This document shows positions 1-8,007 of a DNA stretch of 53,743 nt, piece after piece. How positions within the stretch are numbered: the stretch's first letter is position 1; every line of letters begins with the position of its first letter. The notes beneath the pieces are model-generated. The model saw only the letters and a list, made by a program, of their open reading frames with translations, did no database searches and was not told where the DNA came from. Both the position numbers and the translations under genes were made by a program. The stretch is from Oscillospiraceae bacterium (GTDB taxonomy: Bacteria > Bacillota > Clostridia > Oscillospirales > Ruminococcaceae), in NCBI GenBank assembly GCA_017847875.1, contig JAGASN010000005.1, positions 1-53,743 on the forward strand. The letters are read 5' to 3'.

Positions 1-96
1 ACCGGGGATGCGTCCCTGTGAAATATACTGATTAACGCGTCGCTCCGATATACCCCATTTGTAGGAAGTTTCCCGTATGGAGAGATAACCTTTCAT
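1..96 (-). CDS. Excisionase/MerR-like helix-turn-helix protein (partial)
   Basis: Only the first 32 codons are in the window; the gene runs off the left edge. The visible N terminus (MKGYLSIRETSYKWGISERR, then VNQYISQGRIPG) has the layout of small winged-helix DNA-binding proteins that act as excisionases or local regulators in clostridial mobile elements: a first helix, then a helix-turn-helix that reads WGISERRVNQYI. The ATG has a good ribosome binding site (AAAGGAG, about 7 nt upstream) and a near-consensus promoter at 136-164. It is transcribed away from the rest of the window. Function as regulator or excisionase is inferred from family resemblance. Confidence 0.75.
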   Translation of the reverse strand, partial: MKGYLSIRETSYKWGISERRVNQYISQGRIPG

Positions 97-135
97 ACGC
101 CGCTCCTTTCTAATCGACACAATAATACAAAATAT

Positions 136-164
136 ATTATATACGAATATCCGTAGTTTGTCAA
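136..164 (-). promoter_or_regulatory. Promoter of the partial HTH gene
   Basis: On the minus strand TTGACA (159-164) and TATAAT (136-141) are separated by exactly 17 bp. The ATG of the HTH gene lies 40 bp downstream of the -10 box. Confidence 0.7.
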
Positions 165-515
165 GAATCCGGCGTGAATTGTTCTTGAACTTTTTCTTAT
201 AGGTTTGGAAAAATGCAGGGTGTTTACCGTAGTAGTGGTGAGAAAAGAGATACCGTAGCAAGCATAGGGAGTGTAGCCACACTCCCGAAAAACGCTCCCG
301 CCCGTCCTGCCGGATGGCGGCGCGTCTGCTTGTTGGGATAAGGCAATTATACTTACTGATTCAGATGGAACTGTGATAGATGAAATTTCTTCTGAAAGCT
401 TTGCAAAGAAACCAAGAAGTGGGTTCAATAGGATAAAAAAGTTGATTAATTCATAGGAAAAAAATCTTTGTCTAATTTTAAATTGGAGCAAAGTTTTTGA
501 AAGGAGGTTGGAATT
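165..515. other. Gene-free stretch, probable mobile-element debris
   Basis: I see no gene with a start codon and ribosome binding site here. Bases 230-350 are locally GC-rich and unlike the AT-rich flanks. An open frame without a start codon ends at 456 (C-terminal residues FNRIKKLINS), which may be the tail of a decayed gene. I recall similar GC-rich stretches near accessory genes of clostridial conjugative transposons, but that is from memory. Confidence 0.3.
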
Positions 516-596
516 ATGTGCATTAGACTTGAACTTGATGATTCTGAACTTGTTGAAGAGAATAACACCGAAGAATCTGAAAACACAGAAGAATAA
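516..596 (+). CDS. 26-aa acidic small protein
   Basis: This is a short open frame with a very strong ribosome binding site (AAAGGAGG, 8 nt before the ATG) and an intrinsic terminator that begins right after its stop. The product starts MCIRLELDDSELVEEN and is strongly acidic, with Glu and Asp dominating the C-terminal half; no known domain is seen. The signal, the tight terminator and the amino-acid bias argue that it is really translated. The function is unknown; small acidic proteins in mobile elements can be anti-repressors or DNA mimics, but nothing here shows that. Confidence 0.5.
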   Translation: MCIRLELDDSELVEENNTEESENTEE

Positions 597-597
597 A

Positions 598-623
598 AAA
601 AGGCATCCGAAAGGATGCCTTTT
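598..623 (+). terminator. Intrinsic terminator of the 26-aa gene
   Basis: GGCATCC/GGATGCC stem with a GAAA loop, A-rich before and TTTT after, starting 2 nt beyond the stop codon. Confidence 0.8.
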
Positions 624-661
624 GAATTTAATGGATAAATAAATATATATCATCAAATAGA

Positions 662-691
662 CCCCGGTATAAGGTTTGCCCTATACCGGGG
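662..691 (+). promoter_or_regulatory. Terminator-like leader hairpin before the Mor-family gene
   Basis: Perfect 10-bp stem CCCCGGTATA/TATACCGGGG followed by ATTTTT, ending 24 nt before the next ATG. The upstream small gene already has its own terminator, so this second one looks like an attenuator or insulator for the downstream gene. A similar CCCC...GGGG-ATTTTT hairpin precedes the DUF3846 gene at 12,553-12,945. Confidence 0.6.
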
Positions 692-715
692 ATTTTTCTA
701 TTTGGAGGTATTAAT

Positions 716-1066
716 ATGCCAGATGGCAAAAGTACGGACAAAAGCAAGGACATTGAGATTTTACTTGAGAAAGACGATTTGCTAAGATTATCCAAAGAGG
801 TGATGCAAATGGCTGAAAATGATTCCGAGCTTTTGAACTCCGTTTACAAAGAAATAAGTGAAAAACTCGGTATGGATACAGCCATGGAGATCTACCGTAT
901 GTTCAAAGGTCAGCAGATAAGCTTTCCAATTCGCTTTTTCAATCCAGAGATGATAAAAAGGAACATTGTGCAGGAATATGACGGTACAAACATAAGAACA
1001 CTAGCGATAAAGTATAGCTATTCTGAAAAATCTGTGCGCAGAATTATTAAAGATAGTTTGGAATAA
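716..1066 (+). CDS. Mor-family transcriptional regulator
   Basis: The 116-aa product matches the Mor transcription activator family as found in Firmicutes mobile elements. The N-terminal half carries the dimerisation-like segment (LLNSVYKEISEKLGMDTAME, about residues 39-58), followed by the typical IYRMFKGQQISFP stretch and a C-terminal helix-turn-helix (IRTLAIKYSYSEKSVRRII, about residues 93-111). Phage Mu Mor activates the middle promoter; in clostridial elements these proteins are presumed local regulators. The ATG follows TTTGGAGGT at good spacing. It sits directly behind a terminator-like hairpin and 13 bp before an unknown gene that probably shares its transcript. Confidence 0.85.
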   Translation: MPDGKSTDKSKDIEILLEKDDLLRLSKEVMQMAENDSELLNSVYKEISEKLGMDTAMEIYRMFKGQQISFPIRFFNPEMIKRNIVQEYDGTNIRTLAIKYSYSEKSVRRIIKDSLE

Positions 1067-1079
1067 GAGAGGGAGAATT

Positions 1080-1550
1080 ATGGCAATTTTAAATATCGGA
1101 GATGGAATAATTCATTCATCGGATATCTTGGAAGTATCTAATAGAAAAATGAGCGTAACGGTAACGGAACACAAGAAAAATCCAGAACCAAAACCTCAGA
1201 AAGGTTTCTTCAAAAAATTAATGTATTCGGATGTAATAAGTTATCAAAAAACATACACATTTTCATGTGTTGTCATAAAAGTAAAAAATGGGTTCCAAAG
1301 CTATTCAGATTCCAGTGGCTCACATATGTATCAGAGACATACATTCTATACGATATATCACGATAAAGACTTTAAAAAATATGCAAAAATTTTAGGAAAT
1401 TCCGACGACCCGAATCTTATTGAGAAACTTTGCAACATAGGTATGGACAGAGGGCTAGGTTATTGGCTGGTTCCAGACTACTTAGATACTCATATGAAAT
1501 ACGATCCTGAAATAAAAAATAAAAACGACTTCATTGAAAGATATCTGTAA
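1080..1550 (+). CDS. Hypothetical protein, 156 aa
   Basis: I do not recognise this family. The protein has no signal peptide or membrane segment. It contains a beta-rich middle (YTFSCVVIKVKNGFQSYSDS) and a Tyr/His/Asp-rich C-terminal half, suggesting a small soluble globular protein. It begins 13 bp after the Mor-like gene with the ribosome binding site GAGGGAG, so the two are probably cotranscribed, and an intrinsic terminator follows at once. As part of a mobile element it could be cargo or an element function; nothing in the sequence decides this. Confidence 0.6.
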   Translation: MAILNIGDGIIHSSDILEVSNRKMSVTVTEHKKNPEPKPQKGFFKKLMYSDVISYQKTYTFSCVVIKVKNGFQSYSDSSGSHMYQRHTFYTIYHDKDFKKYAKILGNSDDPNLIEKLCNIGMDRGLGYWLVPDYLDTHMKYDPEIKNKNDFIERYL

Positions 1551-1551
1551 T

Positions 1552-1583
1552 AAAAAAGAGCAACGAAATTGTTGCTCTTTTTT
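1552..1583 (+). terminator. Intrinsic terminator
   Basis: AAAAAAGAGCAAC/GTTGCTCTTTTTT stem with a 6-nt loop immediately after the 156-aa gene. Confidence 0.85.
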
Positions 1584-1613
1584 ACTCAAAAGCACACCAT
1601 CTATCACAAAAAA

Positions 1614-1653
1614 GAACATATGTTCTTGACTTTGTGGCTTTTGGATATATAAT
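1614..1653 (+). promoter_or_regulatory. LexA box and promoter of the Y-family polymerase
   Basis: A perfect palindrome GAACATATGTTC (1614-1625) fits the Gram-positive LexA (SOS) operator. It abuts a promoter with -35 TTGACT (1626-1631) and -10 TATAAT (1648-1653), 16 bp apart. LexA bound here would cover the -35 edge, so the polymerase gene should be induced by DNA damage. Confidence 0.8.
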
Positions 1654-1692
1654 GAGATTGGGGAATAATAAAGTCAGGAAGGAGCGGGGTCT

Positions 1693-3207
1693 ATGGAGAA
1701 AGAGAAAACATATCTTTGCATAGACCTTAAATCTTTTTATGCTTCGGTGGAGTGCGTCGAGAGAGGATTGGACCCGCTGACCACGAATCTTGTTGTTGCC
1801 GATAAATCCAGAAGTGAGAAAACAATCTGCCTTGCGGTTTCTCCTTCGCTGAAAGCAAAGGGTGTTCCAAGCAGACCAAGGCTTTTTGAGGTTATCCAGA
1901 AAGTCAAATGGGTGAACGCAGAAAGATTAAGAAAGACTCCTGGTAAGATGTTTGCTGGAAAGTCCTTTCATGCATTTGAATTAGATGCTAACCCTCAACT
2001 GGAACTGGATTACATTATCGCACCGCCGAGAATGGCCTTATACATTGAATACAGCACCCGAATTTACAATGTTTATCTTAAATATATTGCTCCGGAAGAT
2101 ATCCACGTTTACTCGATAGATGAGGTGTTCATAGACCTTACACCGTACCTTACTCACTCCGTGCTCAATGCACATGAGTTTGCTATGACTATGATAAGAG
2201 ACGTGCTCAAGACCACTGGGATTACGGCAACGGCAGGTATTGGAACGAATATGTACCTTGCAAAGGTGGCTATGGATATAGTAGCAAAGAAGATGCCGGC
2301 TGATAATGATGGAGTAAGAATAGCGGAACTGGATGAGGAAAGCTACCGCAGGAAGCTTTGGAACCACAGACCGCTGACGGATTTCTGGAGAATAGGACAC
2401 GGCTATGCTCAAAAACTGGAAGCAAACGAAATGTTTACCATGGGGGATATTGCCCGGTGCTCAATCGGTGTGACCGATGATTACTATAACGAAGAACTGC
2501 TCTATAAACTCTTCGGAGTGAATGCGGAGCTGCTCATAGACCATGCATGGGGCTGGGAACCCTGCACAATTGCTGAAATCAAGGCATACAGACCGGAAAA
2601 CAACAGTCTGGGTTCGGGTCAGGTGCTTCAGCGCCCGTATAAACACGATGAAACCAGGCTCATAATCAAGGAAATGGCTGACCTTCTTGCACTTGATTTG
2701 GTTGAGAAAGGCCTTGTTACAAATCAGATCGTGCTCACGGTGGGATATGATATTGAAAACCTTGCGAAGGATAACAGCTACAAAGGTGAAATCAAGACCG
2801 ACTATTACGGCAGAAAGGTTCCGAAACATGCCCACGGAACGGCAAATATCGGCAGATACACTTCATCATCGAAACTGATAACCAAATCGGTGCTCAGGCT
2901 TTTCGATGAAATCACCGATAAGAATCTTTTAGCACGCAGAGTGAATATTGTTGCCTGCCATGTTCTTCCGGAGGGTGCTCAGGAGGAATCTCCGTTTCAG
3001 CAGCTGAACTTTTTCGAGGATTTTGCGGCGAAGGAAGAAAAGCTTGCAAAAGAAAAAGCCGCTTTCGAAAGAGAAAAGCGGCAGCAGAAAGCAGTTGCAG
3101 AGATAAAGAAACGTTATGGAAAGAATGCCATTCTCAAAGGCATGAACTTTGAGGAAAGCGGCATGACCATAGAAAGAAACGGACAGATCGGTGGGCACAG
3201 GGCGTGA
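1693..3207 (+). CDS. Y-family translesion DNA polymerase (UmuC/UvrX type)
   Basis: The 504-aa product is a Y-family polymerase that copies damaged templates. The palm motif IDLKSFYASVE (catalytic Asp11) and the second acidic motif SIDEVFIDL (Asp143, Glu144) are both intact. A helix-hairpin-helix region follows (about 225-260) and a little-finger domain about 300-420. The C terminus is a charged coiled-coil-like tail (about 450-480) rich in Glu and Lys. The family is common on Firmicutes phages and conjugative elements, usually beside a YolD gene, as here (3,825). The start has an AAGGAGCGG ribosome binding site, and a LexA box lies upstream, so expression is predicted to be SOS-induced. Such genes can raise mutation rates and help an element survive host stress. 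Confidence 0.92.
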   Translation: MEKEKTYLCIDLKSFYASVECVERGLDPLTTNLVVADKSRSEKTICLAVSPSLKAKGVPSRPRLFEVIQKVKWVNAERLRKTPGKMFAGKSFHAFELDANPQLELDYIIAPPRMALYIEYSTRIYNVYLKYIAPEDIHVYSIDEVFIDLTPYLTHSVLNAHEFAMTMIRDVLKTTGITATAGIGTNMYLAKVAMDIVAKKMPADNDGVRIAELDEESYRRKLWNHRPLTDFWRIGHGYAQKLEANEMFTMGDIARCSIGVTDDYYNEELLYKLFGVNAELLIDHAWGWEPCTIAEIKAYRPENNSLGSGQVLQRPYKHDETRLIIKEMADLLALDLVEKGLVTNQIVLTVGYDIENLAKDNSYKGEIKTDYYGRKVPKHAHGTANIGRYTSSSKLITKSVLRLFDEITDKNLLARRVNIVACHVLPEGAQEESPFQQLNFFEDFAAKEEKLAKEKAAFEREKRQQKAVAEIKKRYGKNAILKGMNFEESGMTIERNGQIGGHRA

Positions 3208-3212
3208 TGATA

Positions 3213-3527
3213 TTAATAATCTCGTTTGTTACTTATAAGAGATTTTAAAATTTCGGAATATCTTCTTAATTCTTTTATTCTTTCTGCATCTTGACAATCG
3301 TGTTCATTGTTCAGATGAGCTATAGCACAATTAATTGCTTTAGATAGAACGAAATTGTTTTGATTTAAAATATCGCTACATGTTATATCTGTTTGATAAA
3401 GCATGGATTCGCAATTCTCAATAAGATTATTAATAGCATCTCTTTCTGTCTGATTGTATTTATTGTCTTCAAACTGGGCATCAATACGATAAATATTAAG
3501 CGCATAAAGCAAAGTGTCTTTTGACAT
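3213..3527 (-). CDS. Hypothetical protein, 104 aa
   Basis: Encoded opposite to its neighbours, ending 5 bp from the end of the polymerase gene. The chosen ATG (MSKDTLLYALNIYRIDAQ) follows AAAGGTTGT; a longer frame upstream lacks a ribosome binding site. The protein is predicted all-helical, with Asn, Glu and Leu-rich heptad-like stretches, and carries no domain I know. It interrupts what is otherwise a polymerase-YolD cluster and is more AT-rich than the polymerase, so it may be a later insertion. The function is unknown. Confidence 0.55.
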   Translation of the reverse strand: MSKDTLLYALNIYRIDAQFEDNKYNQTERDAINNLIENCESMLYQTDITCSDILNQNNFVLSKAINCAIAHLNNEHDCQDAERIKELRRYSEILKSLISNKRDY

Positions 3528-3624
3528 AGGATTACAACCTTTCTTTTTATTATAACAATAAATCATATATTCATAAATTAACACACAAGATAATATGTGT
3601 CAATAAAAACCGGGAGGCTTTACC

Positions 3625-3828
3625 ATGTTAGTGAAAAGGTTCCTGGGGATAATTTTTGGGGAAAGCAAAGAATACAGAGAGGAGCAGAAAAAGTACGAGG
3701 GCCTGCCGAAAGGCTGTTTGCACTGTGAACTTCTGGGAATCTGCCGAAGACCGAAAAAACAGGGCTGGAAATGTTATCACGGATGCATGATCCTCAATGC
3801 AAAGAGAAAACGGGGTGATTCTGCATGA
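3625..3828 (+). CDS. Small cysteine-rich protein, 67 aa
   Basis: A basic protein with clustered cysteines in the middle (CLHCELLGIC, then CYHGC), which is the look of a small zinc-binding module. It has an excellent ribosome binding site (CCGGGAGGC) and overlaps the start of the YolD-like gene by 4 bp (GCATGAATG region), so the two are translationally coupled. I know no characterised relative; its place between polymerase and YolD suggests a role in the same DNA-damage cassette. Confidence 0.6.
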   Translation: MLVKRFLGIIFGESKEYREEQKKYEGLPKGCLHCELLGICRRPKKQGWKCYHGCMILNAKRKRGDSA

Positions 3829-4280
3829 ATGATCGCATGAAATGTCACAGATACGACGACGTAATCAACAGACAACACCCTACATCAAAGAAGCATCCGA
3901 GAATGTCAAACATGAACCGTGCGGCGCAGTTTGCTCCTTTTGCGGCATTGACCGGCTACGAAGAATCCATTGAGGAAACCGCAAGGCTTACCGACCGAAG
4001 AATTGAACTGAGCGAATACGAAATCGAAGAACTCAACACAAAACTGAGCTTTATTCAGGAGCACATAAAAGAGCGCCCGGAAGTCACCATAACCTACTTT
4101 CAGCCTGATGAGAGAAAAGAGGGCGGTAAGTATATTACTGTTACCGGGAAAGTGAGAAGGATTGATGATGTGTACAAGGTATTGATTTTTGAGGGGGAAA
4201 AAATAATTAAGATAGATACCGTTTTAAAAATAATAATTCGCAACTATTGTCCCAAAAACATTGACATCTGTCCCACTTGA
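3825..4280 (+). CDS. YolD-like protein
   Basis: The core (RAAQFAPFAALTGYEESIEE, residues about 32-51) is the signature of the YolD-like family, which accompanies UvrX/UmuC-type polymerases and is thought to act as their UmuD-like partner. An AKARLTDRRIEL-like region and a beta-strand pair (VTITYFQPDER, YITVTGKVRRID) follow as in relatives. The last dozen residues (RNYCPKNIDICPT) look foreign, and the base composition turns AT-rich from about 4,190. The final codons also contain the -35 box of the next gene. I infer that the original C terminus was replaced when the ATPase/protease cassette inserted. Confidence 0.82.
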   Translation: MNDRMKCHRYDDVINRQHPTSKKHPRMSNMNRAAQFAPFAALTGYEESIEETARLTDRRIELSEYEIEELNTKLSFIQEHIKERPEVTITYFQPDERKEGGKYITVTGKVRRIDDVYKVLIFEGEKIIKIDTVLKIIIRNYCPKNIDICPT

Positions 4281-4289
4281 TAATATAAT
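4261..4289 (+). promoter_or_regulatory. Promoter of the AAA ATPase/subtilase operon
   Basis: TTGACA (4261-4266) and TATAAT (4284-4289) with a 17-bp spacer form a consensus promoter. Two TGTCCCA repeats (4248 and 4269 area) flank the -35 box and could be an operator. The gene start is 33 bp downstream. Confidence 0.8.
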
Positions 4290-4321
4290 TAAACTGTAGA
4301 AAGTAAGAGGGGGAGATTATA

Positions 4322-5356
4322 TTGAAGAAGCAAAATATTATAAATTTGATAAAGTATTATGTAGAAAAAAATGATGAAGCGTTTAGAACTGAGGTCGTTG
4401 AAATCGCAAAAGATTTTGAGAAAAATGGAGAAATATCTATTTCAGAATATATTATGGATCTTATTTCTACTACAAATTATTATGTGCCCCAAACAAATTA
4501 TAAAAATTTTCAATATTTAAAAAAAGCTTCCCATAAAAATAGTCCACTGCTTTTGCCTGATGACATAAGAAATGATGTTATTGGTTTGGTTAGAGCTATA
4601 AATAAAGACATAGGAATAAACAAAATTCTTTTTTGTGGAGCTCCAGGAACCGGAAAAACAGAATCTGCATATCAGGTAGCAAGACTTTTGGAAAGAGATT
4701 TGTTGACGATTGATTTTGAACAACTTGTTGATAGTAAGCTGGGCCAAACTGCAAAGAATATTTCATTGCTTTTTGATGAAATAAACCGCATACAATCTCG
4801 GAATGCAATTATTTTGTTTGACGAGATAGACTCTATTGTTTTGGACAGAATTAACAGTAATGATTTGCGAGAAATGGGAAGAGTTACATCAACCTTTTTG
4901 AGAGAGATGGATGAACTTCCTAAAGACATAATTATTATTGCAACGACAAACCTATATGAAGTGTTTGATAAAGCCCTAACGAGGAGGTTTGACTCCATTA
5001 TTTCTTTTGATAGGTATTCTCAACAAGATTTAATTGAAATTGCTGATGCGATACTTTTAAGCTTCTTAAAAAAAACCGAGAACACAAGGCAGAATTCAAG
5101 ACTGTTCCATAAAATATTGAAAAATGCAAATAAAATTCCATACCCAGGAGATCTTGTTCAAATAATTAAAATGTCCGTTGCATTTGCTGATTCGGAAAAT
5201 GAATACGATTATTTGCGAAAATTCTATTTTTATTTGAATAACATCTCAGGAGAGATTGATATACAAGATTTGCAAAAAAAAGGCTATACAACTAGAGAGA
5301 TAGAAATATTAACAAAAATCCCAAAAAGTAGTGTTTCTAGAAAACTGAAAGTGTGA
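4322..5356 (+). CDS. AAA+ ATPase, partner of the subtilase (candidate defence protein)
   Basis: The 344-aa product is a single-domain AAA+ ATPase. The Walker A motif GAPGTGKTE (Lys112), Walker B ILFDEID (Asp167, Glu168), sensor 1 IIATTN (about 205-210) and an arginine-finger-like LTRRFD (219-224) are all intact. The first about 75 residues form a helical N domain. The last 26 residues (TTREIEILTKIPKSSVSRKL) look like a helix-turn-helix, unusual for this role. The start is TTG with GAGGGGGAG upstream. The gene is followed after 4 bp by a subtilisin-like protease gene. Pairs of this type are treated as anti-phage systems in current annotation (I recall the names IteA/IteS, not verified). The ATPase probably gates or directs the protease. 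Confidence 0.85.
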   Translation: MKKQNIINLIKYYVEKNDEAFRTEVVEIAKDFEKNGEISISEYIMDLISTTNYYVPQTNYKNFQYLKKASHKNSPLLLPDDIRNDVIGLVRAINKDIGINKILFCGAPGTGKTESAYQVARLLERDLLTIDFEQLVDSKLGQTAKNISLLFDEINRIQSRNAIILFDEIDSIVLDRINSNDLREMGRVTSTFLREMDELPKDIIIIATTNLYEVFDKALTRRFDSIISFDRYSQQDLIEIADAILLSFLKKTENTRQNSRLFHKILKNANKIPYPGDLVQIIKMSVAFADSENEYDYLRKFYFYLNNISGEIDIQDLQKKGYTTREIEILTKIPKSSVSRKLKV

Positions 5357-5360
5357 TATT

Positions 5361-7601
5361 GTGAATAATTTACTAAAATTAAAATTAAAATTCACACCCG
5401 AAAAAGGGTCGGCGAATGTACCTAAAAGAACATTTACAACAAATAGATTTACTGATAGCAAAAAAATTGAAAATCTAATTAAAAATCTCAAAGAAGTTAA
5501 AGCTTATTATAGTTCAAGTGGAAAACTGGTAAGTGGTTTTTTAATTGATGCATATTATGACGATATTATTGCAAAATCCAGCCGGATAAGAGAATTACTT
5601 AAAGATAAACAGCCTGTAGATAAGTCTATTGTTGGAGCAAGATTTTCTGATGCGGAAAAAGGAGAAGAAAACCACATTATTACATATTATGTGACAGAAG
5701 AAGCGCTAGATAAAACTATTAGTAAACTTGAGATTATATATCACTATTTGGTTACTTTTTTTGACGGAAAAGCAGATAAGAAAAATTTTAATGAAACAAT
5801 ACCAAAAATTAATTTTTCTGCTTTGCCATTTAAAGAATGTTTTTTCAGGGATGTAATTGTGGATTGTTCTGTTATAGAGCGATTTGATGTTCCGAAGATT
5901 GCACAAGCAGAATTAAAAGAAAGTATGCTAATTACTTTTTATAAAACAGAATTAAGTGTACAAGAGATTTTGAATAAAACGGGGCTTGAAAATATAAGAT
6001 ATTCGTTTTACGGAGATACAACTTTATCGGTCGATTCAAGTACTTTTTCGATAATTAGAGAAAGAATTCCATATTTGATATCAATGGTCGCCTCGGATAT
6101 TTCTACAATGGAACCGATTGCAAAAAAAGAGGACAAAGTTAAAGAAGATATAAATATACCTTTACCAAAAGAGGAACCGATAATAGGAGTAATTGATACT
6201 CTTTTCGATCAATCGGTATATTTTAGTAATTGGGTGGAATATGAAGAGGTTTTAGATTATTTTGAAAAATCAAGCATTAAAGCAGAGGATTATGATCATG
6301 GTACAGAAGTGACATCAATTATTGTAGATGGTCCTACGTTGAATCCGGAGTTGGATGATGGTTGTGGCAGATTTAGAGTAAAACATTTTGGCGTTTGCAC
6401 GGATAAAATATCTCCTGCACGTCTTATTAGAAAAATAGAAAAAATTATAGATGAAAATCCACAGATTCATGTGTGGAATCTTTCTTTAGGAACAGAGGAG
6501 GAAGTTTCAAAGAATTTTATATCTTTCGATGCGGCTATTTTGGATAAGCTGCAGGCTACAAAAAATATAATATTTGTCGTAGCAGGAACAAATAACAACT
6601 ATCCTACAGCGGAAAAATTTTTAAGAATAGGTTCACCTGCGGATTCATTGAATTCACTTGTTGTTAATTCGGTTAAGAGAGATAATACACCATGTTCGTA
6701 TTCAAGGATCGGGCAAGTTCTCTCTTTCTTTAAGAAACCAGATGTTTCATATTATGGCGGAGATATAAAAGAAAAAATTAATGTATACTCCACATGTGGA
6801 AAAGTGAAGGAGATGGGAACTTCGTTTTCGGCACCATGGATTAGCAGAAAAATGTGCTATTTAATCGATGTAATGGGATTGCCTAGGGAGGTTGCAAAGG
6901 CTCTAATAATTGATTCAGCTGCAGGGTGGGAATTTAAACAAGGTGCATATAAAAATCAAAATCTTATCGGGTTTGGGGTAGTGCCAATAAGAATAGAAGA
7001 AATACTGTCATCTGAAAATTCTGAAATAAAATTTGTTTTGTATGAAACGGCCAAAGCATATAAGACATCGAATTATGCTATACCAGTACCGAAAGATAGG
7101 GACGGACAATATCCATATATAGCACGTGCAACATTGTGCTATTTCCCAAAATGCAGGCGTGAACAAGGTGTTGATTATACAGATAGAGAGTTAAGCTTAA
7201 CCTTTGGTAAAATAAATGAAAAAGGTGTTATTTGCGATATAAATAAAAATGTGCAAGACGATTGGAATGGATATACAACAGAAAGAAAATCACGGCAAGA
7301 TTTTAGAAAATGGGAAAACACAAAATTCATATCAAGTATTTTTAAAAATAATCGTGCACTCAAAGGTTTTGATGACAAGTTTTGGGGGTTTTGCGTTACT
7401 TCAAAAGAAAGAACGATGACACCTAAGAAAGAGGAATTGAGTTTTGGTGCAGTTGTTACTTTAAGAGAAATAAAAGGCGTAAATCGTATTGAAGATTTTA
7501 AACATGCCTGTTTGTTAAGAGGCTACATTGTTACGGAGCTTCAGGTACAAAATCAGATTGATATATACGAGGTTAGCCAGCAAGAAGTCGTTTTTGATTA
7601 A
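5361..7601 (+). CDS. S8 (subtilisin-like) serine protease, partner of the AAA ATPase
   Basis: The 746-aa protein has no signal peptide, so it should act inside the cell, unlike most subtilases. A long N-terminal region (1-265) precedes the S8 domain. The catalytic triad is visible: Asp279 (IIGVIDT), His313 (DYDHGTEV) and Ser488 (EMGTSFSAP), with oxyanion Asn411 (VVAGTNNN). About 200 further residues follow the protease domain. The start is GTG, 4 bp after the ATPase stop, so translation is probably coupled; the ribosome binding site is weak. Coding DNA is clearly AT-rich against the flanks, as expected for a horizontally moved cassette. An intracellular ATPase-protease pair that triggers cell damage or degrades phage protein fits, but that mechanism is inferred. 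Confidence 0.85.
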   Translation: MNNLLKLKLKFTPEKGSANVPKRTFTTNRFTDSKKIENLIKNLKEVKAYYSSSGKLVSGFLIDAYYDDIIAKSSRIRELLKDKQPVDKSIVGARFSDAEKGEENHIITYYVTEEALDKTISKLEIIYHYLVTFFDGKADKKNFNETIPKINFSALPFKECFFRDVIVDCSVIERFDVPKIAQAELKESMLITFYKTELSVQEILNKTGLENIRYSFYGDTTLSVDSSTFSIIRERIPYLISMVASDISTMEPIAKKEDKVKEDINIPLPKEEPIIGVIDTLFDQSVYFSNWVEYEEVLDYFEKSSIKAEDYDHGTEVTSIIVDGPTLNPELDDGCGRFRVKHFGVCTDKISPARLIRKIEKIIDENPQIHVWNLSLGTEEEVSKNFISFDAAILDKLQATKNIIFVVAGTNNNYPTAEKFLRIGSPADSLNSLVVNSVKRDNTPCSYSRIGQVLSFFKKPDVSYYGGDIKEKINVYSTCGKVKEMGTSFSAPWISRKMCYLIDVMGLPREVAKALIIDSAAGWEFKQGAYKNQNLIGFGVVPIRIEEILSSENSEIKFVLYETAKAYKTSNYAIPVPKDRDGQYPYIARATLCYFPKCRREQGVDYTDRELSLTFGKINEKGVICDINKNVQDDWNGYTTERKSRQDFRKWENTKFISSIFKNNRALKGFDDKFWGFCVTSKERTMTPKKEELSFGAVVTLREIKGVNRIEDFKHACLLRGYIVTELQVQNQIDIYEVSQQEVVFD

Positions 7602-7617
7602 TTGAGAAAAAATCCGT

Positions 7618-7654
7618 AAGAAGGTTCTGCTTTATAGGCAGAACCTTCTTTTTT
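7618..7654. terminator. Bidirectional intrinsic terminator
   Basis: AAGAAGGTTCTGC/GCAGAACCTTCTT stem followed by TTTT. It serves the subtilase gene on the plus strand and overlaps the stop codon of the convergent 100-aa gene. Confidence 0.85.
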
Positions 7655-7955
7655 ATCTATCCTTCAGCAGATCATCAAAAGGAGTCTCATCAGAAACAAA
7701 AGTATCATAAGCAAACTTTGCTCCTAACCTGAAACCAGTTATGAAACTGTCGAGGGTAGATTCACCGTTTACAATACCCCACGCATCGACATATTCAAGA
7801 AATCGTTTTTGGGATTCACCGGCAAGTTCCTTGAGAAGCCAGTCCTCGTTTTCTGAAAGCATTTTCATTTCACGCCTGACTCTTCGATTTTTCTTTATGC
7901 TCTTTTCCTGTGGATCGATGTTTCCGTAAAAAACTTCTTCAATAAAGTTTGGCAT
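7653..7955 (-). CDS. DUF6809-like accessory protein, 100 aa
   Basis: The product (MPNFIEEVFYGNIDPQE at the start) resembles small proteins of clostridial conjugative elements and prophages in which the N terminus reads as a short amphipathic segment followed by a charged helical bundle and an FITGFRLGAKF motif near the C terminus. I place it in the DUF6809 group from memory. The ATG has a strong GGAGGT site 7 nt upstream; the longer frame has none. Role unknown. A terminator-like hairpin sits between its presumed promoter and the gene (8,008-8,048). Confidence 0.65.
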   Translation of the reverse strand: MPNFIEEVFYGNIDPQEKSIKKNRRVRREMKMLSENEDWLLKELAGESQKRFLEYVDAWGIVNGESTLDSFITGFRLGAKFAYDTFVSDETPFDDLLKDR

Positions 7956-8007
7956 AAATATACCTCCAAATCTAAAATACTGACCGAAAATAATCGAACA
8001 AAAATAT

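Noticed and set aside
330..456. Open frame ending in FNRIKKLINS on the plus strand
   Set aside because: It looks protein-like but has no start codon or ribosome binding site; at best the tail of a decayed gene.
93..656. Long open frame of 187 codons on the minus strand
   Set aside because: It crosses the small plus-strand gene, two terminators and the promoter of the HTH gene, and has no ribosome binding site. Its middle translates the GC-rich debris stretch.
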